Shown one piece after another: positions 27,000 through 35,185 of a stretch of DNA of 64,000 nucleotides. This DNA is from Natrialba sp. SSL1. GTDB taxonomy: Archaea; Halobacteriota; Halobacteria; Halobacteriales; Natrialbaceae. Where the stretch lies: contig NZ_MASN01000060.1 of NCBI RefSeq assembly GCF_001861355.1, positions 124,001 through 188,000 of the forward strand, in the 5' to 3' direction. Made by a program: the position numbers and the translations under genes. The notes under the pieces were generated by a model that saw nothing but the letters and a program-made list of their open reading frames with translations, ran no database searches and was not told the origin of the DNA. Position 1 is the stretch's first letter, and every line of letters begins with the position of its first letter.

Positions 27000-27152
27000 T
27001 TACTCGTCGGTGTCGTTACGCCGCCAGTTGCGTCGCTTCGGGTTCCGCTGGACTTCCATGTCCGTCTTCATCATGACCCAGGCCGGAACGCGGCTGTTCT
27101 GGTTCTCGAGTTTGGCAAGTCGCTTCTTCTTGCCCTTCGATTTCTTACCCAT
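27000..27152 (-). CDS. rpl39e: Large ribosomal subunit protein eL39
   Basis: A 50-residue, strongly basic protein: [20 protein letters not shown], then [10 protein letters not shown] and the [15 protein letters not shown] end, diagnostic for eL39, which lines the exit tunnel. ATG 27152 is the family start. First gene of the operon. Confidence 0.97.
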   Translation of the reverse strand: MGKKSKGKKKRLAKLENQNSRVPAWVMMKTDMEVQRNPKRRNWRRNDTDE

Positions 27153-27251
27153 AGTAGCCGGACGTAGCCCGTGCTGGCTTAAAATCTTGTCCATCTCTCG
27201 GGACGCTGGTGTGTGAGGGCTTCGCGGTCCCCTGGATAGATAGCGGCCGCC

Positions 27252-28277
27252 TCAGGTTGTAAGACGGGTTAGATAGCGGGTAGCCGCCTCGAGTGTCGCC
27301 TCGCTCAGTTCCGTCGTATACTCGAAGTGATCGACTGCCGGATCGGTGCCGTCGGCCTCGTAGCCGTCGTGGTTGGCGAACTCGTCGTGATTGTAGCAGC
27401 CGGTGCCGTGAAATCGGGTCCCACCACCGAGCTCATCGGGGCCGGCGTAGGCGGTCGCCATGGGGCTTACGCGCAGTGTTCGTCCCTCGGGTCCGGTTCT
27501 GGTGGCAGTTCCCAGATTATGGTCACAGCGTGTGTCCCCAACGTCTGTGACGATATCGGGCGAGAGGAACGTATGAAGCACTTCGTGAATCGCGATGTTT
27601 CGGCTGACTGCGCGCGAATCCCAGACCTCCGTCGCACCGATGTTAGCAACGGTCTGTGCGCCGTCGACTGCGTCTGGGTCATCCGCATCCGTATCACTCC
27701 CCGCAGAGCCGATCAGGTCGTTCGGTGAGATAGTGCCGCCGTAGCCCACCCGATAGTTGAACGGCGACCAGCAAAGCAGCAGATGACAGGTCGGCCCACC
27801 GAGTGCATCGTGCTCACGGAGTTGATCGCGAAAGGCGTCGAGAACGGCCGACAGCGATGGGAACGCGAGATCAGTTGGCTGCGAGACGGACAGGAGCGGG
27901 AAGCGGACGGGAGGACCACGCTCGACGTGTACGGTGAGTTTTGGCTCTGAGGCAGAGGGCGAATCCAAGACCGCCGAGCGGTCGGCCGCGTAGGCCTGAA
28001 TTTGGCCCATCGCGTCCTCGACGGCCGCGAACGCGTCCCGAAACGGGGTCGGCCAGTCGTCGCTCATCCCGTCGACGCCGTAGCGAGGCCAGGCAGTTGG
28101 CGGGACTGGACCAGGGTGGACGCGCACGCGAAAGTGGTCAGGGTCACTTTCGTTGGCGTCCACGCTCGGCCCGAACAGGGATACGCCACCCGCGCCACCG
28201 ACGGCGGCGACGAACTCCCGGCGGCTGATCGGGGTGGACCGTCCGAACCGAGACAGCGACGACGGCGGTGATCCCAT
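27252..28277 (-). CDS. Secreted Tat protein with an HExxH zinc-protease motif (metzincin-like)
   Basis: A 341-residue protein. ISRREFVAAVGGAGG (about 17-31) is a twin-arginine signal without a lipobox, so the product is probably released or otherwise bound. The candidate catalytic site is HEVLH at 231-235 within RNIAIHEVLHTFL. A further CDHNLG (His253) and SPMATAYAG (about 271-279) could provide a third ligand and a Met-turn as in metzincins. Eight Cys-containing or His-rich spots lie in the C-terminal third. I know no named family; protease activity is inferred from the motif only. Confidence 0.65.
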   Translation of the reverse strand: MGSPPSSLSRFGRSTPISRREFVAAVGGAGGVSLFGPSVDANESDPDHFRVRVHPGPVPPTAWPRYGVDGMSDDWPTPFRDAFAAVEDAMGQIQAYAADRSAVLDSPSASEPKLTVHVERGPPVRFPLLSVSQPTDLAFPSLSAVLDAFRDQLREHDALGGPTCHLLLCWSPFNYRVGYGGTISPNDLIGSAGSDTDADDPDAVDGAQTVANIGATEVWDSRAVSRNIAIHEVLHTFLSPDIVTDVGDTRCDHNLGTATRTGPEGRTLRVSPMATAYAGPDELGGGTRFHGTGCYNHDEFANHDGYEADGTDPAVDHFEYTTELSEATLEAATRYLTRLTT

Positions 28278-28435
28278 CGGCTACGCCAGTATCCCGTCAT
28301 CCCACATCATACACGGTGCTGTATGTGCAAGTTGTCCCAGCGTACGACAACGGTACACGTGCGGGATGAACACTGTAAGGCCTCGATACCGGACTCCCGT
28401 AGCCCCAGTGATGGAGCCTCGACGGCCGAACACAC

Positions 28436-28774
28436 CTACGGCCGAACGTACGCATAGCCGTCCGTCTGCAACTGGGTCACCTCGACGGCACCTTCGGGAA
28501 CAGTTTCGATCCCGTCGATCAGATCCGACTCGTCGAAGTCAACCGTCTCGAGTGTATTGCTGCACGCCTTGAACGCGACGCCCTCGTCGAGTAGCTCCTG
28601 GATTTCGTCGTCTGCTCTGCCACCGGCTCTGGCTACCTCGATTCCGGACGCCTGGATGACGACCGCGACGTCGTCTATTCGACCGCTCTCGTCCGCGACG
28701 AGGTTTTTGGCGATCGCGAGTGACGTGTCCTGTTCGCCTTCGTCTCCCGACAGGAGGTGTACGACGGTTTGCAT
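28436..28774 (-). CDS. DsrE/DsrF-like sulfur relay family protein
   Basis: A 112-residue protein starting MQTVVHLLSGDEGEQDTSLA, with the DsrE-fold pattern LAIAKNLV...VAVVIQASGIEVA and a conserved-position cysteine in FKACSNTLE. The in-frame extension upstream to 28942 is repetitive non-coding-looking sequence, so 28774 is the start. DsrE proteins carry sulfur as a cysteine persulfide or bind small thiols. The nearest sulfur genes in the window are the two rhodaneses and SufS/SufU. Confidence 0.82.
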   Translation of the reverse strand: MQTVVHLLSGDEGEQDTSLAIAKNLVADESGRIDDVAVVIQASGIEVARAGGRADDEIQELLDEGVAFKACSNTLETVDFDESDLIDGIETVPEGAVEVTQLQTDGYAYVRP

Positions 28775-28824
28775 GCACAGAAGCGACGCCAGGGACTGGT
28801 GAAGCCTTGGTGCTTGCAAGCGTT

Positions 28825-28875
28825 GCGAAAGCGAGTGCGTGAGAAAGCGAGTGCGTGAGAAAGCGAGAGCGTGAG
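28825..28875. repeat. Tandem 16-base repeat upstream of the DsrE gene
   Basis: The unit GAAAGCGAGTGCGTGA recurs about three times between 28827 and 28875, the last copy with GAGAGC in place of GAGTGC. It lies in the gap between the DsrE-like gene start and the ThpR gene end and may be part of the DsrE promoter region. Confidence 0.6.
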
Positions 28876-28892
28876 TGAACCGCCACCGCCGC

Positions 28893-29453
28893 TCACTCCG
28901 CGAGCGGGTGTCGTGCCACCGTCGAGTACTCGGGACCCTCATCCGTAAGCGTGCTCTCGGTCAGCCGCACCTGTGTGACGCGGGTTTCACCAATCGTCGG
29001 CGCTCGCTCGCGGACGAGGTCCTGCACCAACTCCTTCCCGCCCGCGTGTTCCATGCGCGCGAGCGTGACGTGCGGCGTGAACTCGTGTGACTCTGCCTCG
29101 AACCCCATCGCCGTCGTCCGTTCCTCGATGGCCTCGTGCAGGGCCGTCAGCTCGCCGCCACCCGTTTCGGTCCCGAGCCAGAGCACGCTGATATACTCCA
29201 GGTCTGGGAAGACGCCGAGTCCGCCGTAGCGGACGGTGAAGGGTGAAACACCGGACTCGTGGACCGCCGTCTCGAGTTCGGACTCGAGTTGGGAAAGCTG
29301 GCTCCTCTCGACGTCGCCGAGGAATTTTAGCGTGACGTGAGCCTGCTCGGGATCGGTGAATTTGAGACCGCTCGCGTCGCTGAACTCGTCTTGCAGGTCG
29401 GCGACCGCGTCCGCGAGGTCGTCCGGAAGGTCGACGCTGACGAAGAGACGCAT
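28893..29453 (-). CDS. thpR: RNA 2',3'-cyclic phosphodiesterase (2'-5' RNA ligase family)
   Basis: A 186-residue 2H phosphoesterase. The two catalytic HxTx motifs are HVTL at 39-42 and HVTL at 128-131. The N-terminus MRLFVSVDLPDDLADAV and the KFLGDV segment after the first motif are typical for ThpR. It opens 2',3'-cyclic phosphates to 2'-phosphates and ligates tRNA half molecules in vitro; the cellular role is unsettled. Confidence 0.95.
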   Translation of the reverse strand: MRLFVSVDLPDDLADAVADLQDEFSDASGLKFTDPEQAHVTLKFLGDVERSQLSQLESELETAVHESGVSPFTVRYGGLGVFPDLEYISVLWLGTETGGGELTALHEAIEERTTAMGFEAESHEFTPHVTLARMEHAGGKELVQDLVRERAPTIGETRVTQVRLTESTLTDEGPEYSTVARHPLAE

Positions 29454-29585
29454 AACGGATGGTTCGACGGCGGACTACTCAACGGTGACGACGGCGCTGG
29501 TGAGCAGGTGAGCAACGCAGCTCGGTGACGAGCCGTCGATTTCCGGGTCGCAGCCCTTAACAGTCGTCGTCGCCACATTCAACCA

Positions 29586-30455
29586 ATGACTGACCGAGAG
29601 GGAGACGAAACCGGAGACGGCTCTCGCGACCATCGCTTCTCCGAAGGAGAGGGGTTCAGCGACCCCTACGACGAGTTCGACCTCGATCCGCCGGAACTGG
29701 ACGTCGACCCCTCGAAGGTCGACCCGGTCGACTCCCGCGTCGTCGCCGACACGCTCGATAGCCAGCAGATCGCAAGCGACGACGTCAACGCCACGGAACT
29801 GCTCGACGTCGGCCTGAGCTACATGCAGATCAACCGCTACGAGCAGGCGACCGACGCCTTCGAGCGAACCGCCCAGTACGCCGAGGACGAGCGCCTCGAG
29901 CAGGAGGCCTGGGTCAACAAGGGCGTCGCTCACGCCGAACTCGAGGAGTGGGACGAAGCGATCGGTGCCCACCGAGAGGCGCTGAATATCGACGCCGAGA
30001 GCGAGCACGCCGCGACGGCCGAGACGAACCTCGCCTACGCCCTCTGGGAGTTCGGCGAGACCGCACAGGCGCTCGAACACGCCGAACGCGCCGTCGAAAT
30101 CGACGAGCGCTTCGCCGAGGGCTGGTTCAACCGCGCCTTCTTCCTCTCAGAGCGCGGCCTCTCCGAAGAGGCGCTGCAGTGTATCGACAACGCAATCCGA
30201 CTCGGGCTGCGAAACGCAAAGATCCTCGAGGAGAAAGCCGAAATCCTCGAAGATCTCGGCGAGTACGACGAGGCCGAGGAGATCGCCGAGGAGGCCAACG
30301 AACTGCGCGAGCGCGCCGAACAGCAGATGATGGAGGACCGACGGGAGATGGAGGGCCAGCCGACCGGTGCGGGCGGCGGTGCAACCGATCCCACAGGCGA
30401 CGTCGCCGACCCCGGCCGCGAAGCCGACCGCGACAGCGAGTGGGAACTCGAGTAA
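29586..30455 (+). CDS. Tetratricopeptide repeat protein
   Basis: A 289-residue protein with an acidic N-terminal region (1-75), then about five TPR units between residues 75 and 255 (for example LDVGLSYMQINRYEQATDAF, then AWVNKGVAHAELEEWDEAIG and WFNRAFFLSERGLSEEALQ). The C-terminus is Gly/Asp-rich. TPRs form a scaffold for protein partners. The DUF424 gene follows by 21 bases, so the two are likely co-transcribed. Confidence 0.9.
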   Translation: MTDREGDETGDGSRDHRFSEGEGFSDPYDEFDLDPPELDVDPSKVDPVDSRVVADTLDSQQIASDDVNATELLDVGLSYMQINRYEQATDAFERTAQYAEDERLEQEAWVNKGVAHAELEEWDEAIGAHREALNIDAESEHAATAETNLAYALWEFGETAQALEHAERAVEIDERFAEGWFNRAFFLSERGLSEEALQCIDNAIRLGLRNAKILEEKAEILEDLGEYDEAEEIAEEANELRERAEQQMMEDRREMEGQPTGAGGGATDPTGDVADPGREADRDSEWELE

Positions 30456-30476
30456 CAGACGGAGACGAGACGACGC

Positions 30477-30770
30477 ATGATCATCAACGAACGCCAGACA
30501 CAGGAAGGATTACTCGTCGCGGTCTGTGATAGCGATGCCCTCGGTGAGACGTTCGAAGGCGACGATCTCTCGCTGACCGTCACGGAGGAGTTCTACGGTG
30601 GTGACGAAGTGGACGAGGATGCGGTTATCGACAGTCTTGCGCGGGCGGACGTGGCCAACATTGTGGGGACCCGATCGGTAGCGGTCGCGATCGAGGCGGG
30701 TTTCATCGACGAGGGGAACGTGCTCGAGGTCGGCGAGACCCATCACGCGCAACTGTTGCGGATGTACTGA
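30477..30770 (+). CDS. DUF424 family protein
   Basis: A 97-residue archaeal protein starting MIINERQTQEGLLVAVCDSD, with LGETFEGDDLSLTV and ANIVGTRSVAVAIEAGFI, diagnostic of DUF424. The family is found widely in archaea near translation and RNA genes; biochemical role unknown. Cotranscription with the TPR gene is likely. Confidence 0.9.
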   Translation: MIINERQTQEGLLVAVCDSDALGETFEGDDLSLTVTEEFYGGDEVDEDAVIDSLARADVANIVGTRSVAVAIEAGFIDEGNVLEVGETHHAQLLRMY

Positions 30771-30868
30771 ACCTGCTTTCTAACGCGGGAAACCGGATAC
30801 GGACCGATCTATTCACGCCGAACCAGAGGCGGGAAAATGTTTTTGTCGTATCACGCCGAGGTCGAAAT

Positions 30869-31813
30869 ATGAAGCTCCAGCAGGTTCCGATCCTCGCACA
30901 CGTCCACAATCCGGAGTACACCGGTGAGAATCGGTGTCTCCCCTGTACGATCGTCAACCTCGTCATCGCGGGGATACTCGCCGTCGCCGCCGCGGTGGTC
31001 TCACCACTTCTCGCAGTCGCCGTCTTCGGCCTCTCGGTTGCCGCCATCGCCCTGCGTGGTTACCTCGTTCCCGGGACACCGACGCTCACCAAGCGGTACT
31101 TCCCCGACTGGCTTCTGGCGAAGTTCGACAAGGGACCCGAGCCAGGTGCGGGCACCCTCGTTGCAGACGACGGCTCGACCACCGATGCTGGTGCAACGTC
31201 CGCCCCGTCTACCGACGACGGTGCCGAACCCGGCCACACCGACACCGCCGACGAACCCATCGATCCCGAGCGATGGTTACTCGAGTACGATCTCGTCGTG
31301 CCGTGTTCGCGGACAGAGACAGACGACGGAGCGGGCGAAGCGGAAGCCGACACAGAGATGGAGGACGACCTCTGTCTGACCGAAGAACTCGAGGAAACCT
31401 GGCGAGCCGCGATCGACGAGCGACGAGACGGTGATCGAGTCGAACAGCTCGCGGCGTTTTTCGATGTCGAACAGTCGGCAGTGGCGGTGGATCAGGCCGA
31501 CGGCGCGGAGCAGCCGGTTCGAGCACGTGTCGAGGGCCGCCTCGCCGCCCAGTGGGAGTCCGACGCGGCGCTGCTGGCCGATCTGGGGAGTATGCACGCA
31601 CTCGCCGAACGGGTGCCGGAGTGGCCATCGCTCTCGCTCGAACAGCGCAGTCAGCTCGCGAACGGGCTTCGGGCCTTCGTCGAAACGTGTCCGAGCTGTA
31701 CGGGCGAGATTTCGCTCGACGAGGAGACCGTCGAATCCTGCTGTCGGTCCTATCAGGTGTACGCGATCACGTGCGACGACTGTGAATCGCGAGTGCTCGA
31801 AGTTCGACAGTGA
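30869..31813 (+). CDS. Membrane protein with C-terminal zinc-ribbon-like cysteines
   Basis: A 314-residue protein. The N-terminus MKLQQVPILAHVHNPEYTGE leads to CLPC and two membrane helices (about 29-68). The middle part (70-250) is acidic and soluble. The C-terminal 55 residues hold CPSC, ESCC and CDDC, a probable zinc ribbon. The N-terminal HNPEYTGENRC motif is familiar from haloarchaeal membrane proteins of unknown role. A TATA-like TTTTTG precedes the gene by about 30 bases. Confidence 0.75.
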   Translation: MKLQQVPILAHVHNPEYTGENRCLPCTIVNLVIAGILAVAAAVVSPLLAVAVFGLSVAAIALRGYLVPGTPTLTKRYFPDWLLAKFDKGPEPGAGTLVADDGSTTDAGATSAPSTDDGAEPGHTDTADEPIDPERWLLEYDLVVPCSRTETDDGAGEAEADTEMEDDLCLTEELEETWRAAIDERRDGDRVEQLAAFFDVEQSAVAVDQADGAEQPVRARVEGRLAAQWESDAALLADLGSMHALAERVPEWPSLSLEQRSQLANGLRAFVETCPSCTGEISLDEETVESCCRSYQVYAITCDDCESRVLEVRQ

Positions 31814-32078
31814 ACGGAGTCGGTGCCCGTACTAGTTGGGCAGTGTGCTCATTAGTACGAGCGTGTGAATTAGAACCACGGCAGGCAGCCACACCACCAT
31901 CATCGACTGCGCCATACAGCAGCGTTGTGCCTGCCGGTGCGGACGCGATCGGGAGCAGTGACGTACTGGGGCATGCTCCCCGTCGTTCGTTCTGTGTTGT
32001 CAAACCAACGAGCGCCTGCGCCGCCTACGGTGCTGCAGGTCGCATCCATTATACCGGTTCAGTCGGTACTCACCCACA

Positions 32079-33389
32079 GTGACAGACTGGACTCAGTGTG
32101 AGGGTGACGAGCAACGCTCGGGCGTCCGGCGAGCCGTCTCCGACCCCGTCCACGTCGAGGAGGGGTGGACAGCCGACCTTATCGGAACCACCGGCCCGCC
32201 GGTGCTCGACCGCGACACCGTCTTCGTCGGAACGGACCGCGGGAACTGCTACGCGTTCGATCAGGAGACGGGACGACGACGATGGATCGTCGAGACGATG
32301 ACCGCGACCGACACCGCGCCCGTTCTCGCAGGCGGACGCCTGTTTTTCGGAACCGCCGAGGGGACGATTCACGCCGTCGATCCAGCCACCGGCGAGCAGT
32401 ACTGGCAACTCGAGTTACCAGCACCGCTCACGACGGCTCTGCTCTATGCGGACGGTGACCTGTATGCGGGCCACGAGGAGGGCCTCACCGCGATTGCGAC
32501 GGCGGCTGGCGACGGCGTCGACGCGGTCGAGTTAGGCGGCGGCAGTGACGAACCGGCCGAAGAGCCCGGCACCGTCCGCTGGACGGCCGAGACCGACGAG
32601 CCGGTGACGGGGGCACCGGTTATCGCGAGACCGCCGGAGACGGGACGGGAGACAGCGCCGCTACAGGAGCAAACGGCAGAGCCGTCGTTCGACGACGAGT
32701 TCGAGCCCGAAGGCGACCAGACCCTCGGCCAGGAACTCGACGGCAGCATGGAGCTAAACGACAGCATCGACATCGACACCGAGGGCGACGACACCTGGGA
32801 CTTGCCGCGAATCTACGCTGCGACGGCCGACGAGCGCGTACTCTGTCTCGCAAGCGACGACGGAGAGGGAATCTGGGCTGCACCCACCAACGGCGTCGCG
32901 ACGAACGAACTCACCGTCGCCGACGGCCGCGTCTACGTCGCCGACGCCGGCGGCGCACTCCTCGCGCTGAACGCCGGCACCGGCCAGACCTGGTTCTCCT
33001 ACACGATCACCGGCGGCTTCACCTCGAGTGCAACCGTTCTCACCGAGGACGGGACGACGATCATCGGCGCGAACGACGGCTACGCCCACGTCACCGACAC
33101 CACCTTCGGTCGGCGCAAACTGCGTGGCTGGCTCTTCTCGAAGAAGGGTGTCGCCCTCGACGGTGAGGTCCAGGCAGGACCCGTCGTCGCCGGCGACGTG
33201 CTCTGTGTCGGCGACACGACCGGCTCGCTCTACGGCCTCGACCTCACCGACGACTGTGACCATCTCTGGCACCACGGCTTCGAAGATCCCATCACGGCCA
33301 CACCGGCAGTCGGTGACGGAGAACTGTTCGTTGGGACCGGTGATCGGCTAGTGCAACTCGAGTGGAGCGACGAGCTGTCGCTACCCTGA
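32079..33389 (+). CDS. PQQ-like beta-propeller repeat protein
   Basis: A 436-residue protein made of repeated WD/PQQ-like blades: TVFVGTDRGNCYAFDQETGR, then LFFGTAEGTIHAVDPATGEQYW, LYAGHEEGLTAI, VYVADAGGALLALNAGTGQTWF and LCVGDTTGSLYGLD, each ending in a Trp-type position. An acidic linker (about 185-235) interrupts the propeller. The GTG start at 32079 has no signal peptide, so the protein may be cytoplasmic, unlike secreted BamB relatives. Function unknown; no PQQ-enzyme active-site residues were recognised. Confidence 0.85.
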   Translation: MTDWTQCEGDEQRSGVRRAVSDPVHVEEGWTADLIGTTGPPVLDRDTVFVGTDRGNCYAFDQETGRRRWIVETMTATDTAPVLAGGRLFFGTAEGTIHAVDPATGEQYWQLELPAPLTTALLYADGDLYAGHEEGLTAIATAAGDGVDAVELGGGSDEPAEEPGTVRWTAETDEPVTGAPVIARPPETGRETAPLQEQTAEPSFDDEFEPEGDQTLGQELDGSMELNDSIDIDTEGDDTWDLPRIYAATADERVLCLASDDGEGIWAAPTNGVATNELTVADGRVYVADAGGALLALNAGTGQTWFSYTITGGFTSSATVLTEDGTTIIGANDGYAHVTDTTFGRRKLRGWLFSKKGVALDGEVQAGPVVAGDVLCVGDTTGSLYGLDLTDDCDHLWHHGFEDPITATPAVGDGELFVGTGDRLVQLEWSDELSLP

Positions 33390-33422
33390 GTTGTGGCCTC
33401 TGCGCTGATTCTGCGTTAGTAC

Positions 33423-33502
33423 TATTGCTGCAGATGCTGTGGGACGGTGCTGTTGTTGCTGCTGCTGTGTTGCTGTGCTGCTGTTGTTGTTGCTGGCTGC
33501 TG
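33423..33502. repeat. CTG/TTG trinucleotide-like microsatellite beside the TnpB element
   Basis: About 80 bases of irregular CTG, TTG and GTG triplets (GCTGTTGTTGCTGCTGCTG-like). It ends only about 10 bases from the predicted right end of the TnpB element. No coding frame with normal bias uses it. Confidence 0.75.
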
Positions 33503-33526
33503 GAGTCCACTGTGAACTACCCCACC

Positions 33527-34771
33527 CTACTCGCTTACGGCTGACGCCGTTCGCTCCTTGAGGGTGGGGCTTCCTGCCTCCACGACGCGCTTTGCAGGAA
33601 CCGAGGTGGTTCCCGTAGGGAGCGCAGTCTCCACAGGCGTTGATTCGGAGCGTCCCGCTCCTACCTGCTTGATCCCGCGAGAAAGAATGTTCCAGGCCGC
33701 GTTCCAGTCCCGATCGGCGGTGAACCCGCACGACGGACAGGCGTGTTCGCGGACCCACAGCGGTTTCTCGCTCGACACACCGCAGGCCGCACACTCTTTG
33801 GTCGTTCCAGCCGGATCGACGGCCACGAAGCGCGTTCCTTCGCGTTCGCACTTGTACTCGAGCATCTGAAGGAACGTCCCCCACGCTGCTCCAGCACGGT
33901 TCCGAGAGTTGCCGTCAAGTTCGACCAAGCCTTTTGCGTCAAGGTCTTCGACCGCGACGAGATCGTACTCTCGAGCGTAGTAGTTCGAGAGCTTGTGAAG
34001 GAAGTCTCGGCGCTTGTTCTTCAGATCGGCGTGACACTCGGCCACGCGACGGCGTTGCTTCTCGTAGTTGTTCGAGCCGTGATCTTTGCGCGAGAGTTTT
34101 CGTTGCTCTCGCTCGAGCCGTTCGCGTTCGTTCGAGAGGTCAACCGATTCGACCGCGTGACCATCGGTGTCGTGGGCGTACTTCAGGATGCCTACGTCAA
34201 TTCCGACAACGTTTTTCAGCCGGTCGAGTTTCTCCGGCAGCTCTCGGTCAACTTCGACACCAAAGGTGGCGAACCACTCTCCCGTCGGTTCCTTCTTGAG
34301 CGTGACCTGTTTGAGTGCGGCGTCGTCGGGGATTTCTCGGTGGAGTCGGATCGGAATATCTGCGAGTTTCGAGAGTGACAGGACAGTCTGACCGCCCTTC
34401 TTGTCGAGCTTGAAGCCAGACTGGTTGTACGTGAAACTGCGGAACTCGCGTGGTGGCTTCCACTTGAGTTGGCCGACTCCGTAGCCGTTTTGCTTGAGCG
34501 CAGAAAGGCTACTGAGGTTGTCGAACAGTCGTTCGACGATGGTCTGAAGAACTTTCGAGTACACGTCATTGAGGTCGTCCCACCACTTTTTGAGGTCAGG
34601 TAGCTCCGACCGAAGCGTGGTCATGGACGGTAGTTCGCCGTGGTTCTCTCGGTACTCGTTGAGGCGATAGCGAGTGTGATTGTATAGTTGCCTACAGATA
34701 TCGCGGTGGCGGTCCAACTCCTTGCGTTGGGCGTCAGACGGCTCGAGGCGATACTTGTAGGCGTAGTACAT
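33527..34771 (-). CDS. tnpB: RNA-guided endonuclease TnpB, IS200/IS605 family
   Basis: A 414-residue, apparently intact TnpB. The RuvC-like site is complete: D192 in VGIDVG, E275 in AVEDLD and D353 in TADRDWNAAWNI. The zinc finger has C327, C330, C345 and C348. The N-terminal wedge/REC region starts MYYAYKYRLEPSDAQ. ATG 34771 overlaps the stop of the upstream small ORF (TGATG), so translation is coupled; the open frame continues to 34852 but overlaps that ORF. Known TnpBs use an RNA from the element's right end to cut DNA next to a short adjacent motif. Activity is inferred from intact residues. Confidence 0.95.
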   Translation of the reverse strand: MYYAYKYRLEPSDAQRKELDRHRDICRQLYNHTRYRLNEYRENHGELPSMTTLRSELPDLKKWWDDLNDVYSKVLQTIVERLFDNLSSLSALKQNGYGVGQLKWKPPREFRSFTYNQSGFKLDKKGGQTVLSLSKLADIPIRLHREIPDDAALKQVTLKKEPTGEWFATFGVEVDRELPEKLDRLKNVVGIDVGILKYAHDTDGHAVESVDLSNERERLEREQRKLSRKDHGSNNYEKQRRRVAECHADLKNKRRDFLHKLSNYYAREYDLVAVEDLDAKGLVELDGNSRNRAGAAWGTFLQMLEYKCEREGTRFVAVDPAGTTKECAACGVSSEKPLWVREHACPSCGFTADRDWNAAWNILSRGIKQVGAGRSESTPVETALPTGTTSVPAKRVVEAGSPTLKERTASAVSE

Positions 34772-34893
34772 CAGCTCTCGCGTTCCTCGATTAGTTCGTC
34801 GAGTTTCTCTTGAACGAACGACGAGAGATTCAGGTGGTTGTCCTGAACCCACTCGTGTTGGTCCTCTCGGAGAGTGATTGTGGTCCGTTTCAT
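34771..34893 (-). CDS. Tiny ribbon-helix-helix-like protein coupled to tnpB
   Basis: ATG 34893 to TGA overlapping the tnpB start by two bases; 40 residues. It starts MKRTTITLREDQHEWV, then LNLSSFVQEKLDELIEERES. The TTITL strand followed by two amphipathic helices is the MetJ/Arc/CopG outline in its shortest form. Such proteins bind DNA as dimers. The overlap implies a fixed ratio with TnpB. It may repress the shared promoter or assist TnpB; both ideas are inference. Confidence 0.75.
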   Translation of the reverse strand: MKRTTITLREDQHEWVQDNHLNLSSFVQEKLDELIEERES

Positions 34894-34895
34894 CG

Positions 34896-34922
34896 TATGC
34901 AAAATATATACTCTATGCAAAA
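34896..34922. promoter_or_regulatory. AT-rich promoter with direct TATGCAAAA repeats before the RHH-tnpB pair
   Basis: TATGCAAAA occurs at 34896-34904 and 34914-34922, 18 bases apart, and flanks ATATATACT, a TATA-like core. The element is only 3-30 bases from the RHH start codon. Paired direct repeats over a promoter are typical operators for small ribbon-helix-helix autoregulators. Confidence 0.5.
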
Positions 34923-34986
34923 ACATTTGCGACTCCGTGGGCCTGTGGGCCTGCCATCGAATCGTGTATGAAAACCGTGCGGCGCT

Positions 34987-35065
34987 GTATCCCCTCCCTG
35001 CTCGCGCCTTCGGCGATCGCTGAGGAAGGGGGCTTAGCGCCTCGATTCAGCTAAACGCGCGACCG
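34987..35065. other. Hairpin-rich stretch between the TnpB element and radA
   Basis: An imperfect stem pairs CCCCTCCCT (about 34991) with AGGAAGGGGG (about 35021-35031), and TTAGC/GCTAA arms lie at 35034-35055. It may be a terminator, a remnant IS end, or structured RNA. No gene seen. Confidence 0.3.
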
Positions 35066-35152
35066 CCCACCCCATCATACATAACTGTTCAGTATCCAGA
35101 CTCCTTACCCCGACGACTGCTGCCACTTTCACTTTCACTCCCCTGTTAACGA

Positions 35153-35162
35153 AGGTTTATGG
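35153..35162 (+). promoter_or_regulatory. radA promoter (TATA element)
   Basis: AGGTTTATGG lies 24-33 bases before the radA ATG, a spacing that predicts a leaderless transcript. It is preceded by repeated CACTTTCACTTTCACT (35124-35139). Confidence 0.5.
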
Positions 35163-35185
35163 GGTGTCCACGATAACGGAGACGT

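Larger units (their letters stand above)
33512..34925 (-). mobile_element. IS200/IS605-type element carrying tnpB but no tnpA
   Basis: The element holds two coupled genes read leftwards, a 40-residue RHH-like ORF and tnpB. The right end is inferred at about 33512 from the haloarchaeal-type terminus reading GGGTGGGGTAGTTCAC on the minus strand. Just inside it is a subterminal hairpin ACGGC-GTCA-GCCGT within the last tnpB codons. The left end is uncertain and placed after the AT-rich repeat at 34896-34922. No tnpA (Y1 transposase) gene is within the window, so movement would need one in trans. The 3' part of tnpB and the right end are where a guide (omega/re) RNA would be encoded. Confidence 0.75.
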
